Below, one piece after another: positions 34,362 through 43,283 of a stretch of DNA of 64,000 bases (positions are counted from its first letter, which is position 1; each line of letters begins with the position of its first letter). The notes under the pieces are model-generated. The model saw only the letters and a list, made by a program, of their open reading frames with translations. It had not been told where the DNA came from and made no database searches. The translations under genes and the position numbers were made by a program. This DNA is from DASWTL01 sp035575925 (lineage in GTDB: Bacteria; Bacteroidota; Bacteroidia; Sphingobacteriales; Sphingobacteriaceae), in the NCBI GenBank assembly GCA_035575925.1, contig DATLXK010000050.1, positions 5,830 through 69,829 on the forward strand, written 5' to 3'.

Positions 34362-34835
34362 TTAGTAGATATTATTTACAATAATATTACCTGAAACTGA
34401 TGATCTTTCAATCAACCCGTTCTCCCGGTCAATTATATTTTGAATACTGGTTTCGGTTAAAATTTTCAGTGTGGCATCGCGGACATCCGTATACACGTTC
34501 CGAATTCCGCAGGTTGCTTCATCTTTACATTCAATACAACCGTTATAAAAATTCAGGCTTACGCAGGGCACCATAGCGATAGGGCCATCTGTAATGCGCA
34601 TTACCTGCACCAGGTAGATATCCTTTGGATCCTTACTCAGGTTATAACCGCCTCCCGCTCCTTTCTTACTGTACAACAATCCGGCATTGCGCAGGTATAA
34701 TAAGATCTGTTCCAAAAACTTTTTCGGTATTTGCTCTTCCTGCGAAATCCGGGCGATCTGCATAGGTTCCTTACCATAGTTCTTACCCAGAACTACAAGT
34801 GCCTTTATTGCATATTTGGTTTTTTTAGAAAGCAT
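34362..34835 (-). CDS. Rrf2 family transcriptional regulator
   Basis: 157 residues from ATG 34835 (MLSKKTKYAIKAL), the usual Rrf2 start; the frame is open five codons further. Winged helix N-terminal domain with IPKKFLEQILLYLRNAGLLYSKKGAGGGY, then a Cys-rich loop: Cys91, Cys100, Cys103, Cys109, matching the Fe-S ligand region of IscR-like members. Others of this family (CymR, IscR) control cysteine or Fe-S synthesis. Encoded just upstream of the sulfite reductase gene on the same strand, it is a good candidate regulator of sulfur genes. Confidence 0.88.
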   Translation of the reverse strand: MLSKKTKYAIKALVVLGKNYGKEPMQIARISQEEQIPKKFLEQILLYLRNAGLLYSKKGAGGGYNLSKDPKDIYLVQVMRITDGPIAMVPCVSLNFYNGCIECKDEATCGIRNVYTDVRDATLKILTETSIQNIIDRENGLIERSSVSGNIIVNNIY

Positions 34836-34918
34836 ACAGGTTCTAAACAAAGGAACGGAAAATTTTAGGATTAAATGTTCAAGAATACTACCTTCAATCA
34901 GAACATCAATTAATAATT

Positions 34919-35367
34919 ATGACAAGTATTAGCGACAGAATTCTTTTTCTATGTAACAGCATACCTGCAAAGTTGAGACCATTATCAGAAGATGAATTTA
35001 GCTACCGGCCTGCGCCTGATAAATGGTCTAAAAAAGAAATTCTGGGACATTTAATTGACTCGGCGACTAATAATCATCAGAGATTTATAAGAGGACAATA
35101 TGAGAATTCCCCTGTAATTTTCTACGATCAAACCCAATGGGTTCAATTGCAGCAATTCAATACAGAGAATAAAGACACCCTTATAACCTTCTGGGAATTA
35201 TACAACCGGCATCTGGCCCATATAATCTCAGTAACCCCTATAGGGAATTTATCCAAAACCTGTACTGGTAAAGATGGAATATCCTATACCCTCGCGTTTT
35301 AATAAAAGATTACCTGGAACATTTGGAGCATCATTTACAACAAATAGTTGAAATTGAGGCCGATTAG
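34919..35367 (+). pseudogene. DinB family protein, broken by a frameshift
   Basis: The first frame gives 127 residues of a DinB-like four-helix protein (ELRPLSEDEFSYRPAPDKWSKKEILGHLIDSA-type pattern) and stops at 35300-35302 after YTLAF. The next frame continues without a gap as LIKDYLEHLEHHLQQIVEIEAD to TAG 35365-35367, which is the expected last helix of the family with its metal-binding His. One extra T in the TTTT run near 35297-35300 would restore the full gene. It is therefore a recent pseudogene or a sequencing error. The role of this DinB branch is not known in detail. Confidence 0.7.
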
Positions 35368-35501
35368 CTAACTAGCAGAAAAGCTATCTGAGCAGCACAA
35401 GTTATCCACTCATAGCCCCCTAAACACAAGAGCTGCGCTATAGTTGAAATTTAGAATAGTTTAACTAATATCTATATTCGGCCGCACCAGTGTGATATAT
35501 T

Positions 35502-35804
35502 ATGATACTTGAAGTAGCAATTTTAAATGTTATCCCCGGACAGCAAAGCGAGTTTGAAGCCAGCTTCGCTGTTGCGAAGAACATTATCAGTACTATGAAC
35601 GGATATAAATGGCATCAGCTGCAAAAATGTCTTGAAATATCAAATCAGTATATTTTGCTTGTACAATGGGACACGTTAGAAGATCATACAATAGGTTTCA
35701 GGCAATCTGCCGGATACCAGGAATGGAAAAAACTACTACATCATTATTATGACCCGTTCCCGGTGGTTGAGCATTATAAACTTATAGCAGAAAATACTAT
35801 ATGA
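35502..35804 (+). CDS. Antibiotic biosynthesis monooxygenase (ABM) domain protein
   Basis: 100 residues of the ferredoxin-like ABM fold: ILEVAILNVIPGQQSEFEASF, then YKWHQLQKCLE and the FRQSAGYQEWKKLLHHYY-type end. Homologues include cofactor-free monooxygenases and heme-degrading or stress proteins; the substrate is unknown. It overlaps the following methyltransferase gene by 4 bp (ATGA), suggesting a small three-gene operon. Confidence 0.8.
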   Translation: MILEVAILNVIPGQQSEFEASFAVAKNIISTMNGYKWHQLQKCLEISNQYILLVQWDTLEDHTIGFRQSAGYQEWKKLLHHYYDPFPVVEHYKLIAENTI

Positions 35805-36493
35805 AAGAAGTTGAAATTTTTGAAGGTGAACGTGCGGCCACCTATGATAAAGCGATAAGAATATGGTGCCCGGACTATGATTTTATCCAGGAACTTATAC
35901 CCGCTATACTATTTCAGCAATTGGATAGGTTCAATGATAAAACCATATTAATTGCAGGTTGCGGAACAGGGATAGAAATAGAAGCTCTTTTAAAAGCCGG
36001 CCCATCGTGGAAAATTACAGGGGTTGACCCTTCAGTTGAAATGACAAACATTGCGATTGACAAATTAAAGAAGCTTCATTCGACAACCAAATACCAGATT
36101 GTAACAGGTGCTGTAGCAGATCTGCCGTTAACAAAAAATGATGCTGCCACATTAATTCTTGTGTTACAATTTTTATCAGATGACGGAGCAAAGCTCAATT
36201 TACTTCAACAAATAGCTGACAGAATGCATCCCGGGGCACCGCTGGTTTTGGTTGACATTTTCGGACAGAATGATTCATTTTCCTATAATTTATCGCTGCT
36301 TGAATCCTTTCTTATAACGAAAGGTGTTAATATTGAGGAAGTTCAGGGAGGCATTAATCATATCCGGCAGAATATATGTTACATCCCGGAAGAAAGACTG
36401 TTCGAATTACTTAAGCTCGCCGGATTTGTTAATACTCAACGCTTTATGCAAAGCATGATTTTTGGAGGCTGGGTAACAGAAAAATCTAAATAA
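35801..36493 (+). CDS. Class I SAM-dependent methyltransferase
   Basis: 230 residues. Motif I IAGCGTGIEIEALL (about 52-65), TGVDPSVEMTNIA (motif II with the acidic ribose-binding residue), GAVADLPLTKNDAATLILVLQFL (motif IV). The fold is certain; the methyl acceptor cannot be inferred. Translationally coupled to the ABM gene, 5 bp before a second methyltransferase. Confidence 0.85.
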   Translation: MKEVEIFEGERAATYDKAIRIWCPDYDFIQELIPAILFQQLDRFNDKTILIAGCGTGIEIEALLKAGPSWKITGVDPSVEMTNIAIDKLKKLHSTTKYQIVTGAVADLPLTKNDAATLILVLQFLSDDGAKLNLLQQIADRMHPGAPLVLVDIFGQNDSFSYNLSLLESFLITKGVNIEEVQGGINHIRQNICYIPEERLFELLKLAGFVNTQRFMQSMIFGGWVTEKSK

Positions 36494-36498
36494 AAGAC

Positions 36499-37095
36499 AT
36501 GTTAAACGACGAAAATATTAAGGTACCGGCACTATATGAGGATATCCTTAAAAGAAGCCATGCATTAAACTTCAGTATGCTTTCTGATCAAAAAAGCGGG
36601 TCATTATTAAGAACATTAGTAGCTTCGAAGCCCAATGGAAATTTTTTGGAGCTGGGTACAGGCACCGGCTTGTCTTTAGCATGGATCGCTGAAGGCGCAG
36701 ACCATACCTCTTCCATTATTTCTATTGACAATGATGATACATTTCAGAGTATTGCCCGGAAATTATTTGAGAAAGACGATCGGATCACATTTTTTTGTAC
36801 AGATGCCACCGAATGGTTAAGCTCTTATAAGGACAATACATTTGATTTGATATTTGCAGATGCGTGGCCAGGGAAATATGAAAAACTGGATGAAACATTA
36901 GCATTAGTAAAAATCGGGGGCTTTTACCTCATTGATGATTTACTGCCGCAGCCCAATTGGCCGGAGGGTCATCAGGAAAAAGCAGAGCACCTGATTTCAT
37001 ACCTGGAGCAGAGACAGGATTTTATGAGAACTTCATTTAACTGGTCTACCGGATTAATGCTGTTTACCAGGATAAATAATATATCATCAGATTAA
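36499..37095 (+). CDS. O-methyltransferase-like class I SAM methyltransferase
   Basis: 198 residues. FLELGTGTGLSLAWIAEG is motif I and DLIFADAWPGKYEKLDETLALVKIGGFYLIDDLLPQPNW shows the metal-dependent O-methyltransferase pattern (catechol-OMT-like). It follows the previous methyltransferase by 5 bp and converges on uvrA. Substrate unknown. Confidence 0.82.
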   Translation: MLNDENIKVPALYEDILKRSHALNFSMLSDQKSGSLLRTLVASKPNGNFLELGTGTGLSLAWIAEGADHTSSIISIDNDDTFQSIARKLFEKDDRITFFCTDATEWLSSYKDNTFDLIFADAWPGKYEKLDETLALVKIGGFYLIDDLLPQPNWPEGHQEKAEHLISYLEQRQDFMRTSFNWSTGLMLFTRINNISSD

Positions 37096-37121
37096 CCGAT
37101 AGTCTTATACTCCACACTCAA

Positions 37122-39920
37122 TCAAAACCGCCCCTTCAAAAACTTGCCGGTATATGAATCTTCTTTTTTAATCAGGTCTTCAGGCAGTCCTTCAAATACC
37201 ACTGAACCTCCGCTATCTCCACCTTCCGGGCCAATGTCAATAATCCAATCCGCACATTTAATCACGTCCATATTATGTTCAATTACCAGGATAGTATTCC
37301 CCTGATCTATTAATGCATTAAATGATTTAAGAAGTTTTTTAATATCATGAAAATGAAGTCCGGTAGTAGGTTCATCAAAAATAAATAGGGTTTTGCTGCT
37401 GTTATTTCCTTTAATCAGAAAAGACGCAAGCTTTATACGCTGTGCTTCACCTCCAGATAACGTATTTGACGACTGCCCTAAATGAACATAGCCCAACCCA
37501 ACATCAACAAGGGGCTGAATTTTTGATAGAATTTTGGGTTGTTCTTTAAAAAATGATAGTGCCTCATCAATGGTCAGACCCAGAACTTCAGAGACGTTCT
37601 TCTCATTATAGATCACATCCAGCACATGCTGCTTAAAACGTCTGCCGTTGCAGGCTTCGCATTGTAAATAAATATCTGCCATGAACTGCATCTCAATCTT
37701 AACCTCTCCCTCTCCCTGACAAACATCACAGCGACCGCCTTCTACGTTAAATGAAAATGCCGCAGGTTTAAGTCCTGCTGCTTTAGCGGAAGGCTGGGAC
37801 GAATACAGGTTACGTATCTCATCCCACGCTTTCACATAGGTTACCGGGTTGGATCTTGACGACCGCCCGATGGGATTTTGGTCAACAATCTCAACCTGCT
37901 CTATTTTATTAAAATCCCCATCTATACCATCATAAGAGCCGGTTTGCTCACCTGAATAGTTGCCAATTGCCTTTTGAACGGCCGGTTGAAGGATACGCTT
38001 AACCAATGAGGTTTTCCCCGACCCGGAAACGCCTGTTACACACGTAAATACATTTAACGGAAATTTAACATCAATACTTTTAAGATTATTTTCCCGCGCT
38101 CCTTTTATTTCAATGTAATCATTCCATTTACGGCGTTTTGCCGGAATTTCAATTTTCTCCCTGCCGCTTAAATATTTGCCGGTAAGGCTGTTTTTATCTT
38201 TAATAATTTCTTCAAATGTTCCGGTAAATACAAGATGGCCACCATGCGTTCCGGCCTCAGGGCCAATATCTATCAAATGGTCAGCAGCCTGCATGATCTC
38301 TTCCTCGTGTTCTACAACCAGCACTGTATTTCCCACGTCGCGTAAAGACTTCAACACCTCGATCAAACGATGAGTATCACGCGGATGCAGCCCAATACTG
38401 GGTTCATCCAATACATAAACAGAGCCTACCAATGAGCTTCCCAATGATGTTGCCAGGTTTATACGCTGAGACTCGCCCCCGGAAAGAGTATTAGATAAAC
38501 GGTTTAATGTAAGATACCCAAGACCTACATCATTTAAAAATTTAATGCGATTGGTGATCTCTATCAAAAGTCGTTTTGCTATTTTCTGATCGTTTTCTTT
38601 CAGTTCAAGCTTATTAAAAAACTCGTACACTTTATCTAATGACAGTAAAACAACATCGATTATTGAATGACCGGCAATTTTAACATAAGATGCATCTTTC
38701 CTCAGACGGCTGCCTTTACATTCCGGACAATAAGTTTTTCCCCTGTACCTGGAAAGCATCACGCGGTACTGGATCTTGTAGGTTTGAGATTCCATGTCCT
38801 TAAAAAAGGCATTCAATCCTTCAAAATATGCGTTACCTGTCCATAAAAGTTCCCGTTGCTGGTTGGATAATTGGTTATATGCCCGGTGAATTGGGAAATC
38901 AAACTTCAGTGCACTTTTAATCAGTTTATCAAGCCATACCCGCATTTTCTCCCCACGCCATGGTGCAAGTGCGCCGTCATAAACCGATTTGCTTTTATCC
39001 GGTATAACCAGGTCTTCATCAATTCCTATAACCTTCCCGTAACCTTCGCAACGTTTACAGGCTCCGTACGGATTGTTAAAACTGAAGAAGTTTGGCGTTG
39101 GTTCTTCAAAGCGCATGTCATCAAGCTCAAACCTGTCACAAAAAGTATATAAGTTTCCGTTCTCTTCAATAAAACAATCCCCTTTACCTTCAAAATATGC
39201 TGTTTGAACAGAATCTGCAATCCGGCTTAAGGTCTCATCCTCCCCATCAACAGTAATACGATCAATTACAATTCTAATTTCCTTTTCATTATGAAGATGG
39301 CCTTCAACCATCGAAGTACTATCTAATAAATCCTCTATTTTAGATATCTTACCCTGGTAAGCAACCCGATGAAATCCCTTCTGGAGGAGAACTGCCAGTT
39401 CTTCTTTTACTGACCGGTTATTATGCGGATATAGCGGGCACATAACAGTAAGCGAAGTTTCTTCTTTTAAACCCCAGATAAAGTTTACAACATCTGTAAC
39501 TGTATCTTTTTTTACCACTGTGTCCGAAACCGGCGAATAGGTTTTGCCAATCCTGGAAAATAAAAGCTTCAGATAATCATAAATTTCCGTAGAAGTACCT
39601 ACTGTTGACCTCGGATTGCTGGTGATTACTTTTTGCTCAATGGCTATTGCAGGAGCAATACCTTTTATATAATCCACGTCGGGTTTATTCATTCGCCCCA
39701 TAAATTGACGTGCGTATGACGATAAACTTTCTACGTATCGGCGCTGCCCTTCAGCATATAAAGTATCAAAAGCAAGAGATGATTTTCCTGATCCGGACAT
39801 GCCTGTAATCACCACAAGGCGATTTTTAGGTATGGCTACATCTATATTCTTTAAGTTATGAACCCGTGCTCCTTTTATTAAAATATACTTCCGGGGATCC
39901 TTTTCCACTTCTTTACCCAT
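37122..39920 (-). CDS. uvrA: Excinuclease ABC subunit A
   Basis: 932 residues, full-length UvrA, the damage-recognition ATPase of nucleotide excision repair. Two ABC cassettes with Walker A GMSGSGKSSLAF (about 39-50) and GVSGSGKTSLVK (about 630-641), and two LSGGE signatures. Zinc modules are visible: CKRCEGYG and CPECKGSR in the first half, and CDVCQGEGEVKIEMQF...CEACNGRRF in the second. Stands alone, converging on the methyltransferase operon. Confidence 0.97.
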   Translation of the reverse strand: MGKEVEKDPRKYILIKGARVHNLKNIDVAIPKNRLVVITGMSGSGKSSLAFDTLYAEGQRRYVESLSSYARQFMGRMNKPDVDYIKGIAPAIAIEQKVITSNPRSTVGTSTEIYDYLKLLFSRIGKTYSPVSDTVVKKDTVTDVVNFIWGLKEETSLTVMCPLYPHNNRSVKEELAVLLQKGFHRVAYQGKISKIEDLLDSTSMVEGHLHNEKEIRIVIDRITVDGEDETLSRIADSVQTAYFEGKGDCFIEENGNLYTFCDRFELDDMRFEEPTPNFFSFNNPYGACKRCEGYGKVIGIDEDLVIPDKSKSVYDGALAPWRGEKMRVWLDKLIKSALKFDFPIHRAYNQLSNQQRELLWTGNAYFEGLNAFFKDMESQTYKIQYRVMLSRYRGKTYCPECKGSRLRKDASYVKIAGHSIIDVVLLSLDKVYEFFNKLELKENDQKIAKRLLIEITNRIKFLNDVGLGYLTLNRLSNTLSGGESQRINLATSLGSSLVGSVYVLDEPSIGLHPRDTHRLIEVLKSLRDVGNTVLVVEHEEEIMQAADHLIDIGPEAGTHGGHLVFTGTFEEIIKDKNSLTGKYLSGREKIEIPAKRRKWNDYIEIKGARENNLKSIDVKFPLNVFTCVTGVSGSGKTSLVKRILQPAVQKAIGNYSGEQTGSYDGIDGDFNKIEQVEIVDQNPIGRSSRSNPVTYVKAWDEIRNLYSSQPSAKAAGLKPAAFSFNVEGGRCDVCQGEGEVKIEMQFMADIYLQCEACNGRRFKQHVLDVIYNEKNVSEVLGLTIDEALSFFKEQPKILSKIQPLVDVGLGYVHLGQSSNTLSGGEAQRIKLASFLIKGNNSSKTLFIFDEPTTGLHFHDIKKLLKSFNALIDQGNTILVIEHNMDVIKCADWIIDIGPEGGDSGGSVVFEGLPEDLIKKEDSYTGKFLKGRF

Positions 39921-40030
39921 ACATGAAACCTTCCCGCTTTTTATATCGTATATTAGAATAGAATGCTAGCATAGTATTTTGTACAAAAATAAGTCTATGT
40001 TACATTAATATAGAATTTTAATGTTTAAAC

Positions 40031-40062
40031 TTTGATTTTGGTAAAGTTTTTGATTAAATTTG
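40031..40062 (+). promoter_or_regulatory. Promoter of the sigma-factor gene
   Basis: TTTG (40031-40034) and TAAATTTG (40055-40062) separated by 20 bp match the Bacteroidota -33/-7 consensus. It predicts a leader of about 120 nt before ATG 40191. Confidence 0.65.
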
Positions 40063-40190
40063 GATTACTGATAAGGCCACACACCAACTCAGCACACATA
40101 CATAAATAAAAATTAGGAGAAGATTATTTGATAAAACTCTACTTAAATAACTGAGTATTAAACAAAGGGGAATTTAAAGTGGGACATCCT

Positions 40191-40781
40191 ATGAAACTTC
40201 AATCACAAAGTGATCAGGATCTAATTCATTCGTACATTGGCGGTCACGAGTCGAGTTTAGAAGAACTGATCCGAAGACATAAATCAAAGATTTATACATC
40301 TATTTATCTACTGGTAAAAGATCAATATCTGGCTGAGGATATATTTCAAGATACTTTTATTAAGGTAATTAGCACGTTAAAAGCGGGTAAATATAACGAA
40401 GAAGGTAAGTTTTTGCCTTGGGTGATGCGTATTGCGCATAATCTGGTTATTGATTTTTTCCGTAAAGAAAAACGTACGCCTGTAATTACCAACGTAGATG
40501 GTTTTGACATTTTCGATGTAATAAAAATTTACGACGAGAACATGGAAGACCGTATAGTAAGAGATCAAACTCATAAGGATTTGAAAGCAATGATACAATT
40601 GTTGCCTTCTGAACAAAAAGAGGTTCTTATTATGAGACATTACGGCGAATTATCGTTTAAAGAAATTGCTGATATTACTGAAGTGAGCATTAATACTGCG
40701 CTGGGACGAATGCGATATGCATTAAATAACCTGCGTAAAATGATGCAAATGAAGGAAGTTAGTGTAAAAAATACAGAGTAA
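40191..40781 (+). CDS. Sigma-70 family RNA polymerase sigma factor (ECF-like)
   Basis: 196 residues from ATG 40191 (MKLQSQSDQDLIHSYIGG). A GTG at 40179 is also in frame with no support beyond a purine run. Region 2 is LVKDQYLAEDIFQDTFIKVI and PWVMRIAHNLVIDFFRK; region 4 is LPSEQKEVLIMRHYGELSFKEIA with helix-turn-helix VSINTALGRMRYAL. No anti-sigma gene is adjacent, so it probably is not an FecI-type factor. A 63-residue protein of unknown role follows. Confidence 0.9.
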   Translation: MKLQSQSDQDLIHSYIGGHESSLEELIRRHKSKIYTSIYLLVKDQYLAEDIFQDTFIKVISTLKAGKYNEEGKFLPWVMRIAHNLVIDFFRKEKRTPVITNVDGFDIFDVIKIYDENMEDRIVRDQTHKDLKAMIQLLPSEQKEVLIMRHYGELSFKEIADITEVSINTALGRMRYALNNLRKMMQMKEVSVKNTE

Positions 40782-40864
40782 AATAAATCGTGTTTTTTTT
40801 CTGTTAAGGTAAAATATTATTAAGCCGGGGGCGTTTACCATATATTAAAAACCAAACCCAGTTT

Positions 40865-41056
40865 ATGATTAAAACCTCTACACCTTTATCAACAAATCTT
40901 TATTCTGATAAGGCAGATGAAATCTGTGCTTCAGAACTTACAGAGGACGATGAATTGTTTTATAGCAATTACATTCAGCCTGCGTTGAATTTAATTGCTG
41001 CAGATCCGGCAAATAAAACAGTCGATTATCTTATCTGCTATTCCAGGTCATTGTAA
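40865..41056 (+). CDS. Small acidic hypothetical protein
   Basis: 63 residues (MIKTSTPLSTNLYSDKADEICASEL...), acidic in the middle, no membrane segment, ending YLICYSRSL. I do not recognise a family. It follows the sigma-factor gene by 83 bp and ends directly before a strong terminator, which argues that it is a real gene in that transcript. A role as partner of the sigma factor is possible but without evidence. Confidence 0.55.
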   Translation: MIKTSTPLSTNLYSDKADEICASELTEDDELFYSNYIQPALNLIAADPANKTVDYLICYSRSL

Positions 41057-41062
41057 AAAAAC

Positions 41063-41089
41063 AAGTCACTTACCGGTGACTTTTTTTTA
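41063..41089 (+). terminator. Intrinsic terminator of the sigma-factor transcript
   Basis: AAGTCAC (41063-41069) pairs with GTGACTT (41076-41082), followed by a run of T to 41088. It separates the sigma transcript from nth. Confidence 0.85.
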
Positions 41090-41124
41090 TCCTTATTATA
41101 TATGCAGTAAGGCTATCTTTGCCC

Positions 41125-41880
41125 ATGCTTTTGAGAGAAAGGTACAATGCCTTCGTAGAATATTTTTCTATGCATCAGCCGGATGCGGAAACCGAGTTAC
41201 GTTATACTAATCCTTATGAACTTTTAGTTGCTGTAATCTTATCTGCACAATGCACAGATAAACGGATTAATCAAATCACCCCTGCATTATTTTACAATTT
41301 TCCTGACCCATATACACTAGCAAAAGCCGGGCGTGAAGATATTTATGAATATATAAAAAGCGTCAGCTATCCGGGAAATAAATCTAAACATTTGCTGGGC
41401 ATGGCTAATATGCTCATTACTGATTTCAACGGCGTGGTGCCATCAAATATCGATGACCTGCAAAAACTTCCTGGTGTAGGCCGAAAAACTGCTAATGTTA
41501 TTGCATCAGTAATTTACAACGCCCCGGCCATGGCTGTTGACACACATGTGTTCCGTGTTGCTAACCGTTTAGGATTAGCCAATGGAAAAACTCCACTAGC
41601 TGTAGAAAAACAATTAACCAAAAATCTTCCTTCAAATAAAATTTATATTGCCCACCATTGGCTGATATTACACGGTCGGTATATATGTATTGCACGAAAT
41701 CCTAAATGTGATATTTGCCCGCTAACCAACTTTTGCAAATATTATAACCATTTAAAAAAAACGTCAAATAAAGCTGGTGAACATTCTCCGTCTGGCATAC
41801 CAGTTAAAAATAATAAGTTGCCAACAGGTAAGATTTCAGATAAATTCAGGGCAAACAATAAACAAATATTAATATCTTAA
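41125..41880 (+). CDS. nth: Endonuclease III
   Basis: 251 residues from ATG 41125. Helix-hairpin-helix LQKLPGVGRKTANV contains catalytic Lys121; catalytic Asp139 is in AVDTHVFRVANRLGL. The 4Fe-4S cluster ligands are Cys188, Cys195, Cys198 and Cys204 (C-x6-C-x2-C-x5-C). It removes oxidised pyrimidines from DNA and nicks AP sites. About 40 residues after the cluster are an extra Lys/Asn/Ser-rich tail, unusual for the family. Confidence 0.96.
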   Translation: MLLRERYNAFVEYFSMHQPDAETELRYTNPYELLVAVILSAQCTDKRINQITPALFYNFPDPYTLAKAGREDIYEYIKSVSYPGNKSKHLLGMANMLITDFNGVVPSNIDDLQKLPGVGRKTANVIASVIYNAPAMAVDTHVFRVANRLGLANGKTPLAVEKQLTKNLPSNKIYIAHHWLILHGRYICIARNPKCDICPLTNFCKYYNHLKKTSNKAGEHSPSGIPVKNNKLPTGKISDKFRANNKQILIS

Positions 41881-41940
41881 CGGTCTAAAAATTTTATATT
41901 TTACATGATAATATTTTTAGTATTTTATATGAATAATTTT

Positions 41941-41948
41941 TATATTTG
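41941..41948 (+). promoter_or_regulatory. Promoter -7 element of recA
   Basis: TATATTTG matches TAnnTTTG and ends 18 bp before ATG 41967. I saw no obvious LexA box next to it. Confidence 0.5.
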
Positions 41949-41966
41949 ATTTTTATTACTAACAAT

Positions 41967-42983
41967 ATGAGCAATACAGATAAACTTAAGGCCTTACAAC
42001 TTACCCTGGATAAACTCGAAAAGTCTTACGGAAAAGGAACCGTAATGAAACTTGGAGACAATGCCGTTGAACCTATTGAATCCATATCAACCGGTTCTAT
42101 CAGTCTAGATATAGCACTGGGGATCGGTGGAGTGCCTAAGGGGCGCGTTATTGAAATATACGGCCCGGAATCATCCGGAAAAACAACTTTAGCTACACAT
42201 ATTATAGCGGAGGCTCAAAAGAAAGGCGGAATAGCTGCTTTTATTGATGCCGAACACGCATTCGATAAGTATTATGCAAAAAAGCTGGGCGTGGATATTG
42301 AGAACCTTCTTATTTCCCAGCCAGACAATGGCGAGCAGGCACTTGAAATTGCCGATAACCTTATCCGGTCAGGCGCAATTGATGTAATTGTGATCGACTC
42401 GGTAGCTGCACTGGTTCCAAAAGCAGAAATTGAGGGTGAGATGGGTGACTCTAAAATGGGACTACAAGCCAGGTTAATGTCCCAGGCATTACGTAAGCTT
42501 ACAGGTACCATTGCCAAAACCGGATGCTGCTGTATATTTATTAATCAGTTGCGTGAAAAGATAGGGGTTATGTTTGGCAATCCCGAAACAACAACCGGGG
42601 GAAATGCCTTAAAGTTTTATGCATCGGTACGTTTAGATATCCGCCGTGTTTCCCAGATAAAAGATTCTGATGAAGTCTCGGGGAACAGGGTAAAAGTTAA
42701 AATTGTTAAAAACAAAGTAGCTCCGCCTTTCCGCATAGCAGAATTTGATGTAATGTTTGGCGAGGGGATTTCCAAAGCAGGTGAAATCATTGACCTGGGA
42801 GTAGATTTTGAAATTATTAAAAAAGCAGGTTCCTGGTTTAGCTATGGAGATACCCGCTTAGGTCAGGGTCGAGATGCTGTGAAGCAGATCCTTTTAGACA
42901 ACCCCGATCTGATGGATGAACTGGAAGCAAAGATCAAGGAAACCGTAACCGGCGAAAAACTGGAGGAAAAAAATAACAGTTAA
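41967..42983 (+). CDS. recA: Recombinase RecA
   Basis: 338 residues from ATG 41967 (MSNTDKLKALQLTLDKLEKSYGKG); the frame is open a few codons further upstream, without a family match. Walker A GPESSGKTT at 66-74, the MAW-type segment DVIVIDSVAALVPKAEIEGEMGD and L2 loop FGNPETTTGGNALKFYASVRLDIRR are intact. It mediates homologous strand exchange and the SOS signal. A strong hairpin terminator follows its stop. Confidence 0.98.
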   Translation: MSNTDKLKALQLTLDKLEKSYGKGTVMKLGDNAVEPIESISTGSISLDIALGIGGVPKGRVIEIYGPESSGKTTLATHIIAEAQKKGGIAAFIDAEHAFDKYYAKKLGVDIENLLISQPDNGEQALEIADNLIRSGAIDVIVIDSVAALVPKAEIEGEMGDSKMGLQARLMSQALRKLTGTIAKTGCCCIFINQLREKIGVMFGNPETTTGGNALKFYASVRLDIRRVSQIKDSDEVSGNRVKVKIVKNKVAPPFRIAEFDVMFGEGISKAGEIIDLGVDFEIIKKAGSWFSYGDTRLGQGRDAVKQILLDNPDLMDELEAKIKETVTGEKLEEKNNS

Positions 42984-42989
42984 ATTAAA

Positions 42990-43024
42990 GACGGGCTTGT
43001 GTGAAAACACAAGCCCGTCTTCTC
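42990..43024 (+). terminator. Terminator of recA
   Basis: GACGGGCTTGTGT (42990-43002) and its exact complement (43007-43019) with loop GAAA, then TTCTCTC. The 13-bp perfect stem lies between recA and the converging small gene and may serve both directions. Confidence 0.8.
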
Positions 43025-43207
43025 TCAAACCTTACTTGTTAAGTTTGAATAAACAAACAGGGCTGCAGCAATAGCAGCTATAACCGCAACTCCCAGAATC
43101 ACCAATCCTAGTAATCCTTTCTGCTTATCCTGGCGCATCACCCATATTAAAAATAAGATCAGCGGTAATGCAAAAATCCCAAAGAAAATTAACCCTGCGG
43201 TACTCAT
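43025..43207 (-). CDS. Small two-helix membrane protein, hypothetical
   Basis: 60 residues: hydrophobic helix 5-24, a charged turn (RQDKQKG), hydrophobic helix 31-53 and a short tail. It resembles the phospholipase_D-nuclease N-like or other short membrane proteins only in layout; I do not assign a family. It is 76 bp downstream of tsaD on the same strand and ends at the recA terminator. Confidence 0.6.
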   Translation of the reverse strand: MSTAGLIFFGIFALPLILFLIWVMRQDKQKGLLGLVILGVAVIAAIAAALFVYSNLTSKV

Positions 43208-43283
43208 AATAGAAACCTTATATTTTGATTCATTAAGCGTTTATTATTAGTGTAAAACTCTGATAATTTATTGGTTAATCAGG

